Positions 15,940-24,987 of a stretch of 64,000 nucleotides of DNA are shown here, piece after piece. Origin of the DNA: Brevundimonas poindexterae (lineage in GTDB: Bacteria; Pseudomonadota; Alphaproteobacteria; Caulobacterales; Caulobacteraceae). The DNA lies in assembly GCF_020524625.1 (NCBI RefSeq), contig NZ_JAIVLL010000001.1:744001-808000 (forward strand), written 5' to 3'. Each line of letters begins with the position of its first letter. The first letter of the stretch is position 1. Both the position numbers and the translations under genes were made by a program. The notes below the pieces were generated by a model. That model had not been told where the DNA came from. It searched no databases and saw only the letters and a program-made list of their open reading frames with translations.

Positions 15940-16801
15940 GCCCGGCCGCCTTCAGAACGCGCTGGACAGCCTCGGCCAGAATGGCCTCGCCCTCGGCAAA
16001 GTTGTCGGTTTCCGGCCCCTGATAGTAGGCGACGACATACACAGGCTGATCTTGCGGCGGCAGCATCAGGCCGATGTCGTTGACCGGGCCGGCGTTGCTG
16101 GTGCCGGTCTTGTGCGCCACCGTCCAGCCCAGCGGCGCGGCGGCCTTCAGCCGGTTCGGTCCCGTGGGAGTTTCGATCAGCCAGCTCATCAGCCGCTCGC
16201 GCGACGGCGGCGTGAGCAGGCTCGCATCGGGGGACAGAACCTTCCCGAGGTTGGTGGCGGTTTGCTCGGGCGTTGTCGTGTCGCGCTCGTCGCCCACACC
16301 GTTCAGGGCCGGTTCCAGCCGGTCCACACGCGTGACCGTATCGCCGATCCCGCGATACCAGGCCCGCCAGGCATCCAGCCCGCCCATTTCGCGGATCAGG
16401 ATATTGGCCGCCGGGTTGTCGCTCAGTTCGACCGTGGCCTTGCACAATGCTTCAACCGACAGCGTCTTGCCCACCGCATCGCCGGTCACCGGCGCGTGGA
16501 AGACCATGTCGGCCTCGGTGATCGGGATTTCCCGGTCCAGCGGCATCTCGCCCCGATCAGCCCGTTGCAGCACGGCGGCCGCCAGAAACAGCTTGAAGGT
16601 CGAGCAATAGGTGAAGCGTTCGGACGCGCGCCAACCGACCGTATCGGCGCCCACGACCTGAATACCCAACCGGCCGCCCTGACGGGCTTCCAGATCGCTC
16701 AGGTCGATTCCCGGACGGTCACCTTGAGGCGAGGTCCCGGCTCCGGTGCAGCCGGCCAGGGTGAACAGGCCCATGCCGGTCAGAACGCTTCTGCGATCCA
16801 C
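15932..16801 (-). CDS. Class A beta-lactamase, probable Tat-exported lipoprotein
   Basis: All class A serine beta-lactamase motifs are present in 289 residues: Ser67-Thr-Phe-Lys70 (Ambler 70-73), Ser-Asp-Asn at 127-129 (Ambler 130-132), Glu163 with Asn167 in RLEPALN (omega loop), and Lys-Thr-Gly at 231-233. The enzyme should hydrolyse beta-lactams by an acyl-enzyme route. The N-terminus MDRRSVLTGMGLFTLAGC has a twin-arginine-like start and a lipobox with Cys18. Cys66 next to the catalytic serine is notable, as in KPC/SME-type enzymes, but the usual partner Cys at Ambler 238 is absent. It lies between flbD (11 bases away) and flhA (overlapping), in the same direction, which is not a usual place for a resistance gene. 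The spectrum cannot be told from sequence. Confidence 0.95.
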   Translation of the reverse strand: MDRRSVLTGMGLFTLAGCTGAGTSPQGDRPGIDLSDLEARQGGRLGIQVVGADTVGWRASERFTYCSTFKLFLAAAVLQRADRGEMPLDREIPITEADMVFHAPVTGDAVGKTLSVEALCKATVELSDNPAANILIREMGGLDAWRAWYRGIGDTVTRVDRLEPALNGVGDERDTTTPEQTATNLGKVLSPDASLLTPPSRERLMSWLIETPTGPNRLKAAAPLGWTVAHKTGTSNAGPVNDIGLMLPPQDQPVYVVAYYQGPETDNFAEGEAILAEAVQRVLKAAGHD

Positions 16802-16812
16802 GCTCTCGCTCC

Positions 16813-18186
16813 CTAGCCGACGGCGGCGGCAATGCCGGACTGGGGCGCCGGGATCGGCGTGCCCTCGTCGGCGTATTCGTTCAGCTTGTTGCGCAGGGTG
16901 CGGATGGAAATGCCGAGGATGTTGGCCGCATGGGTGCGGTTGCCCAGGCAGTGCCCCAGGGTGTCGAGGATCAGCGTCTTTTCCATCTGGGCCACCGTCT
17001 GGCCGACATAGGCCCGGGTCACGGCATCGGCGGTCTGGGCCGCGCGACCGGCGGGGCCGGTGTCCTGGACGGCGCCCGTCAGGGGCTGACCGTCCGGCAG
17101 GCGGATGGCGTCGACGTCGATCTCCGGGCCCTGGGCCAGCAGCACCGCGCGGTGCATGGCGTTTTCCAGTTCCCGGACGTTGCCGTTCCAGCGGTGCGCC
17201 ATCAGGGCGCGGCGCGCATCGGCCGACAGCGGCCGGCCGGGCACGCCATTGGCCGTCGCATATTTCCGCACGAAGAAGTCCGCCAGCGCCGGGATGTCGG
17301 CCGGGCGCTCACGCAGGCTGGGCAGGCGCAGGTTCACGACATTCAGGCGATAGAGCAGGTCTTCCCGGAAGGTGCCTTCCGACACCGACCGCGCCAGATC
17401 GCGGTTCGAGGTGGCGATGATGCGGATGTCGACCTTGACCGGCGTCGTGCCGCCTACGCGGTCGATGACCCGTTCCTGCAGCGCCCGCAGCAGCTTGGCC
17501 TGCAGGCGGACATCCATTTCGCTGATTTCGTCGAGCAGCAGGGTGCCGCCATCGGCCTCCTCGAACTTGCCGACGCGGCGGGCCACGGCGCCGGTGAAGG
17601 CGCCCTTCTCGTGCCCGAACAGTTCGGATTCCAGCAGATTGTCGGGAATGGCGGCGCAGTTGACGCTGATGAACGGCTTTTCGGCCCGGCGCGAGTTCTG
17701 GTGCAGGTAGCGCGCCATGACTTCCTTGCCGACGCCGCTTTCCCCGGTGATCAGGATCGAGGCCTCCGAGCGCGCAACCTGATCGGCCAGACTGATCACC
17801 GCCTTCATCGACGGATCGGCCGAGATCAGGGGGCGCTCGTCATCGGCAACCGCCGACAGGACGGCCGCGATCAGATCGGCTTCGGGCGGGAGGGGAATGA
17901 ACTCCTTGGCCCCGGCCCGGATGGTGGCGGCCGCATCGTCCGGCCCGGCATCGACGCCACAGGCAACGACTGGCACATGGATGCGCTCGGCCTCATTGGC
18001 TGCGATCAGGGCCGCGATGTCGACGCGGTAGTCGACCATCAGCAGGTCCGCACCCTGCCCTCGCCGGAGCTGCTCGGTGGCCTGATCGCCCCGCTCGACG
18101 TGATGCACCTTGGCGCCGTGCGCCATGGCCATTTTCACGGCCGAGGCCAGCTGCCCGCTCAGTCTGCCAACTACCAGAAGCCGCAT
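16813..18186 (-). CDS. flbD: Sigma-54-dependent flagellar regulator FlbD
   Basis: The 457-residue NtrC-family activator has a degenerate N-terminal receiver (MRLLVVGRLSGQLASAV), a central AAA+ domain with Walker A GESGVGKE, the sigma-54 contact loop GAFTGA, Walker B GGTLLLDEISEM, and a C-terminal Fis-type helix-turn-helix (AANILGISIRTLRNKLNEYA). In Caulobacter, FlbD activates late flagellar genes and represses fliF. Position within the fliF operon, between fliN and flhA, is the strongest reason for calling it FlbD and not another NtrC-like protein. Confidence 0.95.
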   Translation of the reverse strand: MRLLVVGRLSGQLASAVKMAMAHGAKVHHVERGDQATEQLRRGQGADLLMVDYRVDIAALIAANEAERIHVPVVACGVDAGPDDAAATIRAGAKEFIPLPPEADLIAAVLSAVADDERPLISADPSMKAVISLADQVARSEASILITGESGVGKEVMARYLHQNSRRAEKPFISVNCAAIPDNLLESELFGHEKGAFTGAVARRVGKFEEADGGTLLLDEISEMDVRLQAKLLRALQERVIDRVGGTTPVKVDIRIIATSNRDLARSVSEGTFREDLLYRLNVVNLRLPSLRERPADIPALADFFVRKYATANGVPGRPLSADARRALMAHRWNGNVRELENAMHRAVLLAQGPEIDVDAIRLPDGQPLTGAVQDTGPAGRAAQTADAVTRAYVGQTVAQMEKTLILDTLGHCLGNRTHAANILGISIRTLRNKLNEYADEGTPIPAPQSGIAAAVG

Positions 18187-18222
18187 GGGTCTTCTCCTCT
18201 AAATCTCACTGTCGGTCGCCGA

Positions 18223-18555
18223 TCAGGCGCCCGCGTCCTCGGTCTTGATGATTTCCGTCATGGTCACGCCCAGCCGGTCCTCGACGACCACCACCTCGCC
18301 GCGCGCCACCAGTCGATTGTTGACGAAGATGTCGATCGCCTCGCCGACCTTGCGGTCCAGCTCCAGCACCGAGCCGCTGGTCAGCTTCAGCAGCTGCGCC
18401 ACCGACATCTGCGACTTGCCCAGCACGGCCGAGATGTTCACCGGCACGTCGAACACGGGCGCCAGGTCGCTGGCGGACTTGTCCACGCTGTCGTCGGCCG
18501 AGACGGGCTGGACCCCGTGATCGAATTCCTCGAGCGGCAGATTGTCGACGGTCAT
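18223..18555 (-). CDS. fliN: Flagellar motor switch protein FliN
   Basis: The 110-residue protein consists of a SpoA/FliN domain: VPVNISAVLGKSQMSVAQLL, then LKLTSGSVLELDRKVGEAI and the conserved VNNRLVARGEVVVVEDRLGV with C-terminal TEII. FliN forms the base of the C-ring and takes part in switching rotation and in docking the export cargo. Its start overlaps the fliH stop by four bases (ATGA). The neighbouring flbD follows after 36 bases. Confidence 0.96.
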   Translation of the reverse strand: MTVDNLPLEEFDHGVQPVSADDSVDKSASDLAPVFDVPVNISAVLGKSQMSVAQLLKLTSGSVLELDRKVGEAIDIFVNNRLVARGEVVVVEDRLGVTMTEIIKTEDAGA

Positions 18556-19211
18556 GAGTTCATCCCTTCGGACGAGGCTGAGGGTTCGGTTCGGTCGGCG
18601 GCCAGCGCCCGCGCAACGGCGGCTTCCAGCCGGGCATAGGCTTCGGCCACATCAAAGGCGGCGCGGCCGTCGGCCCATTCGAGTTCAAAGGCGGCGGTCG
18701 CCAGACCCGGCTCTTCGCGGAAGCGGACGGCCCCGGCATAGCCCGTGCTGGCACACAGCGCTTCGATCTCGCTGCGGGCCGCATCGTCCAGACCGGCCAT
18801 GGCGACGACCAGTCGGGGCGAGGCGTCGATCTCGCGGCCCAGTTCCTCCAGCGCCGCCTGCAAGGCCGCACGGGGCATGCGCTCCAGCGCGGTCGAGGCC
18901 AGCGCCCGACCGGTCGCCAGCGCCAGTTCGGCCGTCTGCTCGCGATAGGTCTCGATCACCCCTCCGAGGCGCGGCAGGCTGGCGGCCAGGGCGGCGCTGA
19001 GGTCGGCGATGGCCTGTGCGCGGCGGCTGTCCAGTTCGGCCAGGGCCTGGGCCCGGCCTTCGCTGCGCGCCTCGGCCACCAAGGCCTCGACCTCGGCCGG
19101 TGAATACGCCCGCTTGACCGGCTGCCAGGCCGAGGCGCGCACGACATTGCCGGTCGCATCGAACTCGGTGTCGAAGGAAAAGGGCTGGGCGGGGATGGGG
19201 GCTACGGTCAT
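18552..19211 (-). CDS. fliH: Flagellar assembly protein FliH (FlbE)
   Basis: The 219-residue protein has a variable N-terminus, an Ala/Glu-rich helical part (SPAEVEALVAEARSEGRAQA), and a C-terminal region (ASPRLVVAMAGLDDAARSEI, then FELEWADGRAAFDVAEAY) matching FliH/FlbE. FliH binds and restrains the export ATPase FliI and links it to FliN. The fold is recognised mainly through position between fliG and fliN together with the C-terminal pattern. Its start overlaps the fliG stop by one base (TGATG). Confidence 0.9.
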   Translation of the reverse strand: MTVAPIPAQPFSFDTEFDATGNVVRASAWQPVKRAYSPAEVEALVAEARSEGRAQALAELDSRRAQAIADLSAALAASLPRLGGVIETYREQTAELALATGRALASTALERMPRAALQAALEELGREIDASPRLVVAMAGLDDAARSEIEALCASTGYAGAVRFREEPGLATAAFELEWADGRAAFDVAEAYARLEAAVARALAADRTEPSASSEGMNS

Positions 19212-20245
19212 CAGTAGATCAACTCGTCATCGCCGCCCTGGCCGACCAGCATGATCTCGCCCTTGGCCGCCAGATCCTTGGCGACCTGGACCATGGCCAT
19301 CTGCGCCGCATCGACGTCCTTGAGGCGCACCGGGCCCATCGACTCCATGTCCTCGCGCATGATCTTGGAGGCGCGCTCGGACATGTTGCCGAAGAACAGT
19401 TCGCGCAGGGACTCGGACGCCCCCTTCAGCGCGAGGGCCAGCTGGTCCTTTTCGACCGCGCGCAGCAGGGTCTGGATGCCGCCGGGGTCCAGCTTGGCCA
19501 GGTCCTCGAACACGAACATCAGGGCGCGGATGCGCTCGGCCGCCTCGCGATTGCGCTCCTCCAGCGCGCCGATGAAGCGCGCCTCGGTCTGGCGATCAAA
19601 GCTGTTGAAGATGTCGGCCATCATCTCGTGGCTGTCGCGCTTGGACGTGCGCGCCAGGTTAGACATGAATTCGGTCCGCAGGGTCTGTTCGATCTTGTCG
19701 AGAATTTCGCGCTGGACCGGCTCCATGCGCAGCATGCGCTGGACGCACTCCATGGCGAAGTCTTCGGGCAGGGCCGTCAGCACGCGCGAGGCATGGTCCG
19801 GCTTGATCTTCGACAGGACCACCGCGACGGTCTGGGGGTATTCGTTCTTCAGATAGTTGGCGAGGACCGCCTCGTTCACATTGCCCAGCTTGTCCCACAT
19901 GGTCCGGCCGGCCGGACCGCGGATTTCCTCCATCAGGCCTTCGACCCGATCGGGCGGCATGAAGGAGGACAGCAGTTTCTGGGTCTGCTCGAAGCTGCCC
20001 ATGACGGCGCCAGAGCCGGTCATGCCCGACACGAACTCCAGCAGCAGTTCCTCGACGACACTCGAGCTCACCGTGCCCAACGAGGCCATCGCCTGGGAGA
20101 TTTCCTTGATCTCGTCGTCGTCCAGACCTTCCCAAAGACGGGTGTGGTCTTCGCCCAGCGACAGCAGCACCACGGCAGCCTTTTCCGGGCCGGTCAGCTT
20201 GCGGGCGTCCTCGACCGACGGCTTGCGTGCGACCATCCGCGCCAT
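19211..20245 (-). CDS. fliG: Flagellar motor switch protein FliG
   Basis: FliG is the C-ring protein that contacts the stator and generates torque. The 344-residue product has [19 protein letters not shown] at the N-terminus, the middle-domain block [20 protein letters not shown], and the C-terminal charge-bearing domain ending [19 protein letters not shown]. It starts on the fliF stop codon (one-base overlap), so fliF and fliG are tightly coupled. This matches their 1:1 ring association. Confidence 0.97.
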   Translation of the reverse strand: MARMVARKPSVEDARKLTGPEKAAVVLLSLGEDHTRLWEGLDDDEIKEISQAMASLGTVSSSVVEELLLEFVSGMTGSGAVMGSFEQTQKLLSSFMPPDRVEGLMEEIRGPAGRTMWDKLGNVNEAVLANYLKNEYPQTVAVVLSKIKPDHASRVLTALPEDFAMECVQRMLRMEPVQREILDKIEQTLRTEFMSNLARTSKRDSHEMMADIFNSFDRQTEARFIGALEERNREAAERIRALMFVFEDLAKLDPGGIQTLLRAVEKDQLALALKGASESLRELFFGNMSERASKIMREDMESMGPVRLKDVDAAQMAMVQVAKDLAAKGEIMLVGQGGDDELIY

Positions 20246-21918
20246 CAGCCTTCATGCACCCAATTGCGGAGGATCGATGTCGACTCCTCCGGGTGCCGCT
20301 CCACGAACTCCGAGACCTTCTTGACCGACGACGCCTTCACCTGACCCTCAATGCGGGCGATATCCAGGCGCTGCTCCATGTCGGTCGGACCGGTCAGCTG
20401 CCCGGCCGCGGCCTGACCCGACGCGCCGACCGGCATGGTCTGCACGGCCGTCACGCCATTGCCGCCCGCGCCGGCCATCGCCGGCACGCCGGCCGCGCCG
20501 CCACCGGTCGTGGCCTTGAGCAGAGGCCGCAGCACGAACAGGATCAGCAGGATGCCGGTGATCAGCAGCACCAGCAGTTCAATGCCGCGCATCATGTCGT
20601 TCTTGGTGAAATCGAACAGGCCGTTGCCCGCCTCGGTCCCGCCACCCGGCGCCGACTGGCGGTTGAACTCGACATTGCTGACCCGGACCACATCGCCCCG
20701 CTCGGCGCTGAAGCCGACCGCTGCCTTAACAAGTTCCTCGATCTGGGCGATCTGCTCGGGAGAGCGCGGCGCATAGGTCGGCTCGGCCCCATCCGCGCCC
20801 GGCGTCCAGACGCCATCGACCGCCACGGCCACCGCCAGCTTTTTGACCTCGCCCGGCTCACGGACTGTCGTCGTGGTCGTGTTCGAGATCTCGTAGTTGG
20901 TGGTCTCGGTCATGTCCTCGCGGCTGGAGCCTTCCGCGACCATGCCTGCGGGATCACCGCCGGGGATGTTCTCGGTCGCCGTCGCACCCGCCAGCGACTG
21001 GCCGGAGGTGTCCTGCGAGGTCGAGCCGTTGGTGGCCATAGAGCGCACCACCTGACCGTCAGGGTCGAAGCGCTGCTCCTGGGTGGTCGAGCGGCTGTGA
21101 TCGATCTCGGCGGTGACCTGCACCCGCGCAGCGCCCGGGCCGACAATGCCCTGCACCACGTCCATGACCCGGGCCTGCAGCTGGGCCTCGGTGGTCGCTT
21201 TCATCCGGTCAGCACTGGCGCCCGAGAAGCCGTCCTCGTCCCCGCCGGCCGCCAGCGTCCGATTGGTGTCATCCATCACCGTGACGCGGGTCGGTTTCAG
21301 GTTCGGCACGCTGGACGCCACCAGCGAGCGAATGCCGCGGATCTGGTCGGCGGTCAGGTCGCGCCCGCCCAGCCCCACCACGACCGACGCCGTGGGCTCG
21401 GCCGCCTCGGCCTGGAACAGGGCCCGCTCGGGCAGGGCGATCAGCACGCGCGCCATGGTGACCCCGCGCAGGGTCATAATGTTGCGCGCCAGCTCGCCTT
21501 CCAGGGCACGCTTGGCGTTCAGGTTCTGCTGGAATTCGGTCTGGCCCAGCACCGACTGGTTGTCGAAGATTTCGTAGCCGACCGAGCCGCTGGTCACGAT
21601 GCCCTTGCCGGCGACCAGCATACGGGCCGTGCCCACCTCGTCGCGGCTGACGAAGATGGTCGAGCCGTCGCCGCGCGACGAATATTTGATGCCCGCCGTA
21701 TCGAGGGCCGAAGTGATTTCGGCCGCCTCGCGCAGGTCCAGGTTGGAATAGAGCAAGGCATCGGGGGCCTGGCCGATGCGCAGCATCAGCACGGCGAGCA
21801 CCGCAGCCACCCCGGCGGCAACCCCCGCCAGGGCAGCCAGCCGCCCGATCCCAAACCTCTGCACCGCCGCTGAAAAGCCGCCCACGCGAGCCTCTACACC
21901 CCTACTCACAGGCGACAC
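20245..21918 (-). CDS. fliF: Flagellar MS-ring protein FliF
   Basis: FliF forms the MS ring in the inner membrane. The 557-residue protein has a transmembrane segment near residues 30-48 ([20 protein letters not shown]), the YscJ/FliF ring-building domain with [20 protein letters not shown], a second transmembrane helix near 470-490 and a C-terminal FliG-binding tail [19 protein letters not shown]. The frame opens with GTG at 21918; other in-frame GTG codons follow within 12 residues, so the exact start is uncertain. It is the first gene of the operon, behind a region with CtrA-like half-sites. Confidence 0.96.
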   Translation of the reverse strand: MSPVSRGVEARVGGFSAAVQRFGIGRLAALAGVAAGVAAVLAVLMLRIGQAPDALLYSNLDLREAAEITSALDTAGIKYSSRGDGSTIFVSRDEVGTARMLVAGKGIVTSGSVGYEIFDNQSVLGQTEFQQNLNAKRALEGELARNIMTLRGVTMARVLIALPERALFQAEAAEPTASVVVGLGGRDLTADQIRGIRSLVASSVPNLKPTRVTVMDDTNRTLAAGGDEDGFSGASADRMKATTEAQLQARVMDVVQGIVGPGAARVQVTAEIDHSRSTTQEQRFDPDGQVVRSMATNGSTSQDTSGQSLAGATATENIPGGDPAGMVAEGSSREDMTETTNYEISNTTTTTVREPGEVKKLAVAVAVDGVWTPGADGAEPTYAPRSPEQIAQIEELVKAAVGFSAERGDVVRVSNVEFNRQSAPGGGTEAGNGLFDFTKNDMMRGIELLVLLITGILLILFVLRPLLKATTGGGAAGVPAMAGAGGNGVTAVQTMPVGASGQAAAGQLTGPTDMEQRLDIARIEGQVKASSVKKVSEFVERHPEESTSILRNWVHEG

Positions 21919-21960
21919 GCCCGCTAGGCAGAAAGTGCCGCCCCCATAGTAAACGGCGCG

Positions 21961-21998
21961 TTAAGAGACGGGGCAGAAAGGTGCTTAAGCGGGTTTAA
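21961..21998 (-). promoter_or_regulatory. TTAA half-site cluster upstream of fliF (CtrA-like)
   Basis: Three TTAA words lie upstream of fliF at 21961-21964, 21985-21988 and 21995-21998. The last two are separated by six bases (TTAAG...TTTAACC), one fewer than the CtrA consensus TTAA-N7-TTAA. fliF is a CtrA-controlled class II gene in Caulobacter, which makes this a reasonable candidate, but the spacing is imperfect. Confidence 0.5.
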
Positions 21999-22008
21999 CC
22001 CTGCCCGG

Positions 22009-23097
22009 TCACGCGGCCCGGGCGCGCGCCTTCTCGTCCGCTGCGGCCTGGATGCGGGCCTCGGCGATGGAGTCAGCGACCTCGTGGGTCGGGCGTTGCT
22101 CGCGCTCCGAACGCTCCAGCACCTCGTCCAGGGTCTCCATCAGGCGGGCCAGCTTGCCCTCGACCCAGGCCGGATCATAGGCACCGCCGCTGTTCCGCGC
22201 GGCCATTTCCGAGGCCACATTGATGATGCCGCCGCCATTGACGACATAGTCGGGGGCGTACAGCACGCCGCGCTCGAACAGGATGCGGCCGATCCCGGGC
22301 GTGGCCAGCTGGTTGTTCGCGGCCCCGACCACGGCCTTCGCCGACAACCGGTCCAGAGTTTGCGGGTTCAGCGTCGCGCCGAGCGCACAGGGGGCATAGA
22401 TGTCGGCCTTGACGTCATAGATGGCGTCAGGCGCCACGACCTCGGCGCCGGTGCGGGCCGACACCTCTTCCAGCAGGCCGGTGTTGACGTCGGTCATCAC
22501 CAGTTTGGCGCCGGCCTTGTGCAGCTTGTCCGCCAGATAGCCGCCCACGTGGCCGATGCCCTGAACCGCGACGGTCAGGCCGGTCAGGTCGTCCTGCTTC
22601 CACAGGCGGCGGGCAACCGTCAGGGTCGAGCGGAACACGCCCTCGGCAGTCACAGGGCTGGGATCCCCGGAGCCTTCCTTGCCGCCCGACAGGCCGACGA
22701 CATATTCGGTTTCCTTGCGGGCCTCGGCGATATCCTCGACCGAGACGCCGACGTCCTCGGCGGCGTAGTAGATACCGCCCAGGGTGTTGATGGCGCGACC
22801 GAAGGCCTGGAACAGTTCCGGCGTCTTCTGGGTTCGGCTGTCGCCGATGATCACCGACTTGCCGCCGCCCATCTCCAGATCGGCCACGGCATTCTTGTAG
22901 CTCATGCCGCGCGACAGACGCAGGACGTCCTCCAGCGCCTCGGCCGCCGTGGAGTAATTCCACATACGGGTGCCGCCCACGGCAGGACCGCGCGCAGTCG
23001 AGTGCACCGCAGCAATAGCCTTGAGGCCGGTCTTTTCGTCATAGAAGGCGTGCACGCCCTCATGGTTCGCGAACGACGGCGAATCGAACAGTGTCAT
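22009..23097 (-). CDS. Leu/Val/Phe/Glu dehydrogenase family amino-acid dehydrogenase
   Basis: The 362-residue NAD-dependent oxidative deaminase has the catalytic Lys in DLEMGGGKSVIIGD, the N-terminal block STARGPAVGGTRMWNY typical of leucine dehydrogenases, and a Rossmann fold with VAVQGIGHVGGYLADKLHKA. NNQL in VVGAANNQLATPGIG is also conserved. Leucine or valine dehydrogenase is likelier than glutamate dehydrogenase given the length and N-terminal block. The ATG at 23097 is preferred over a non-conserved upstream extension; an AGGAAAGG sequence precedes it by about 14 bases. It ends about 90 bases upstream of fliF. Confidence 0.93.
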   Translation of the reverse strand: MTLFDSPSFANHEGVHAFYDEKTGLKAIAAVHSTARGPAVGGTRMWNYSTAAEALEDVLRLSRGMSYKNAVADLEMGGGKSVIIGDSRTQKTPELFQAFGRAINTLGGIYYAAEDVGVSVEDIAEARKETEYVVGLSGGKEGSGDPSPVTAEGVFRSTLTVARRLWKQDDLTGLTVAVQGIGHVGGYLADKLHKAGAKLVMTDVNTGLLEEVSARTGAEVVAPDAIYDVKADIYAPCALGATLNPQTLDRLSAKAVVGAANNQLATPGIGRILFERGVLYAPDYVVNGGGIINVASEMAARNSGGAYDPAWVEGKLARLMETLDEVLERSEREQRPTHEVADSIAEARIQAAADEKARARAA

Positions 23098-23193
23098 GCC
23101 CTTTACGAGCCTTTCCTGGGTATTTTTGTTGCGGGCGCTGATACGCGGGTTACCCGGGCGGAGCAAGCTTGACCTTACGCAGGGTCACGCGGT

Positions 23194-24174
23194 TCAGGGA
23201 ACGCGGATCGGCCCCGCGCCCGAGGGCAGGGCCGCCCGGGTATCCCGCAGCCAGGCCTCGACGTCCTCAAATACCCGCACAGCCTGAAGATCGCGGTTCA
23301 GGATGTGGTAGCCGTCCTCGTAGAAGGCGGTGCGCAGGTTCGGCATCGGGCCGGCTCTCTCCAGGGCCTGATGGACTGCCCGATCCGGCACCAGGTCATC
23401 GTGAGCACCGTACTGGAACAGGGTGGGCACCTGCACCTGCCCCAGCCCCTGTCCGGCATGCTCCATCAGGTCCACGAGGCCATACAGCACATCAAAACGC
23501 GTGGTCAGCGCCTGGTCCGGATCGCGTCCGCTGCGGATCAGCTCCATCAGATTGTCTGTGGCCAGCACCTGATCCGCTGCCCATTCCGGCGGCTCCAGCG
23601 CCACATCGCCGAAGGTCCAGGCCGCTACCGACAGGGACATGCGGTACAGCAGCGGCTGGCTGGACCAGCCCCAGACCGCCGGCGCCAGCAGGATCAGGCG
23701 GTCGGCGGCAGGGGGCGTCTCCGAGGCAAAGGCCGTGATGCTCACGGCGCCGCCCATGCTTTCCCCCGCAACCGCGATGAGCGCCCCGGGGTGCCGCGCC
23801 CGCACCAGAGCCACCACCTCCCCCAGATCCTGCGCCATCAGGTCTCCGGCCCACAGCCCACGCCCCGGTGCGTCGCCAAAGCCGCGCTGGTCATAGGCGT
23901 AGGTGGCAATGCCCCGCTCGGCCCACCAGGGCCCGGCCAAACGGAAGGCCGCCCGTGAATCATTGATGCCATGCAGGGCGACGATCACCGCCCAGGGCTC
24001 ACCGTTCTCCGGTGCCCAGTGCAGATAGGGCAAGGCGGCGCCGTCCGGCATGAGGAACCGGTCCCCCGTCATGCTGGCCGACACCAGACGCTCGGGCGGC
24101 ACCAGCGGCGACTGGGCATAGGGCCCCGCGCACCCCGTCAGGGCCAGGGCGAGGATCAGCAGCAGGGATCGCAT
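23194..24174 (-). CDS. Alpha/beta hydrolase lipoprotein (monoacylglycerol lipase-like)
   Basis: The product begins MRSLLLILALALTGCAG, a lipoprotein signal peptide with lipobox LTGC. The mature protein is an alpha/beta hydrolase with an early HGINDSRAAF oxyanion region, the nucleophile elbow AVAGESMGGAVSI, Asp in FQYGAHDDLVPD and His near DGYHILNRD. The pattern fits the Hydrolase_4 (lysophospholipase/monoacylglycerol lipase) group. The membrane anchor implies action on envelope or exogenous lipids. Start at 24174 (ATGCGATCC) fits the signal peptide; an ATG four codons upstream is also possible. Confidence 0.9.
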   Translation of the reverse strand: MRSLLLILALALTGCAGPYAQSPLVPPERLVSASMTGDRFLMPDGAALPYLHWAPENGEPWAVIVALHGINDSRAAFRLAGPWWAERGIATYAYDQRGFGDAPGRGLWAGDLMAQDLGEVVALVRARHPGALIAVAGESMGGAVSITAFASETPPAADRLILLAPAVWGWSSQPLLYRMSLSVAAWTFGDVALEPPEWAADQVLATDNLMELIRSGRDPDQALTTRFDVLYGLVDLMEHAGQGLGQVQVPTLFQYGAHDDLVPDRAVHQALERAGPMPNLRTAFYEDGYHILNRDLQAVRVFEDVEAWLRDTRAALPSGAGPIRVP

Positions 24175-24201
24175 TACGACCCGCACACCGACTGCCCCGG
24201 A

Positions 24202-24501
24202 TCAGTCCGCATCGTCCGCGGCCGGAGGGTTGGCCCGGGCATGGGCCTCGGCTTCCTCGGCCGTCGGCAGGCGCAGGCGCGTTACCCCCTTGAAGCTGGA
24301 GGGATCGACCGGCTTGCCCTTCTTGGTGATCACCAGCCGCCCCTGCCGCATCATCCCCAGCGCTGTCGTGCGGACGCGCGGCAGCATGCGTTGCCACTGC
24401 TCCGGCTGAAGGATCTTGGCCACGTCGGCCGGTTCGATGCTCTTGCCGGGGCCCAGCGCTTCGAGTTTTTCGAGAATGGTGGCTTCGATGGGGTCGCTCA
24501 T
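24202..24501 (-). CDS. DUF3253 family protein
   Basis: The 99-residue protein has the DUF3253 pattern: ILEKLEALGPGKSIEPADVA, then QWQRMLPRVRTTALGMMRQG, and RLVITKKGKPVDPSSFKG. The predicted fold is a small winged helix, but no function is established. The start at 24501 is the first ATG that fits the family. It reads in the same direction as the lipoprotein hydrolase and ends 27 bases before it. It is divergent from the thioesterase at 24550. Confidence 0.87.
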   Translation of the reverse strand: MSDPIEATILEKLEALGPGKSIEPADVAKILQPEQWQRMLPRVRTTALGMMRQGRLVITKKGKPVDPSSFKGVTRLRLPTAEEAEAHARANPPAADDAD

Positions 24502-24549
24502 TGCCCCTATATGCGGCATTGCGGGACGAAGAAGAAGCAGAGGATCATC

Positions 24550-24984
24550 ATGGTCGCCAAGATCACCGTTACCGAGGGCGAGTTCGCCGGCTGGAAGACC
24601 TATGACCTGCACGGCACCTTCGACCAGGTGGTCGGCCCCTTCTACTTCCGCCCGGACCCCGACGGGCGGATGCGCTGCGCCTTCCGGGCCGAGCCCAAGC
24701 ACATGAATGCGGGCGGGCGGATGCACGGCGGGTGCCTGATGACCTTTGCCGACATCGCCCTGTTCCAGACAGCCTATCAGGAGATGGAAGGCGCCTCGGG
24801 CGTCACCGTCCAGCTGGACTCGACTTTCATCGACGGCGCCTATGTCGGCGAACTGGTCGAGGCGACCGGCGAGGTGATCCGCGCGGGCCGGAGCCTCATC
24901 TTCGTCCGAGGCCAGATCAATGCCGGCGAGCGGGTGCTGATGACCTTCTCGGGCGTCATCCGGAAATTCCGGCCGCGGGACTGA
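24550..24984 (+). CDS. PaaI-type acyl-CoA thioesterase
   Basis: The 144-residue hotdog-fold protein contains the HGG motif in NAGGRMHGGCLMTFADIALF and the closing strand block VQLDSTFIDGAYVGELVEA. This is the 4HBT/PaaI group, which hydrolyses aryl- or acyl-CoA thioesters. No phenylacetate genes are nearby, so the substrate is open. Its stop is four bases from the stop of the convergent GST gene. Confidence 0.88.
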   Translation: MVAKITVTEGEFAGWKTYDLHGTFDQVVGPFYFRPDPDGRMRCAFRAEPKHMNAGGRMHGGCLMTFADIALFQTAYQEMEGASGVTVQLDSTFIDGAYVGELVEATGEVIRAGRSLIFVRGQINAGERVLMTFSGVIRKFRPRD

Positions 24985-24987
24985 CCC

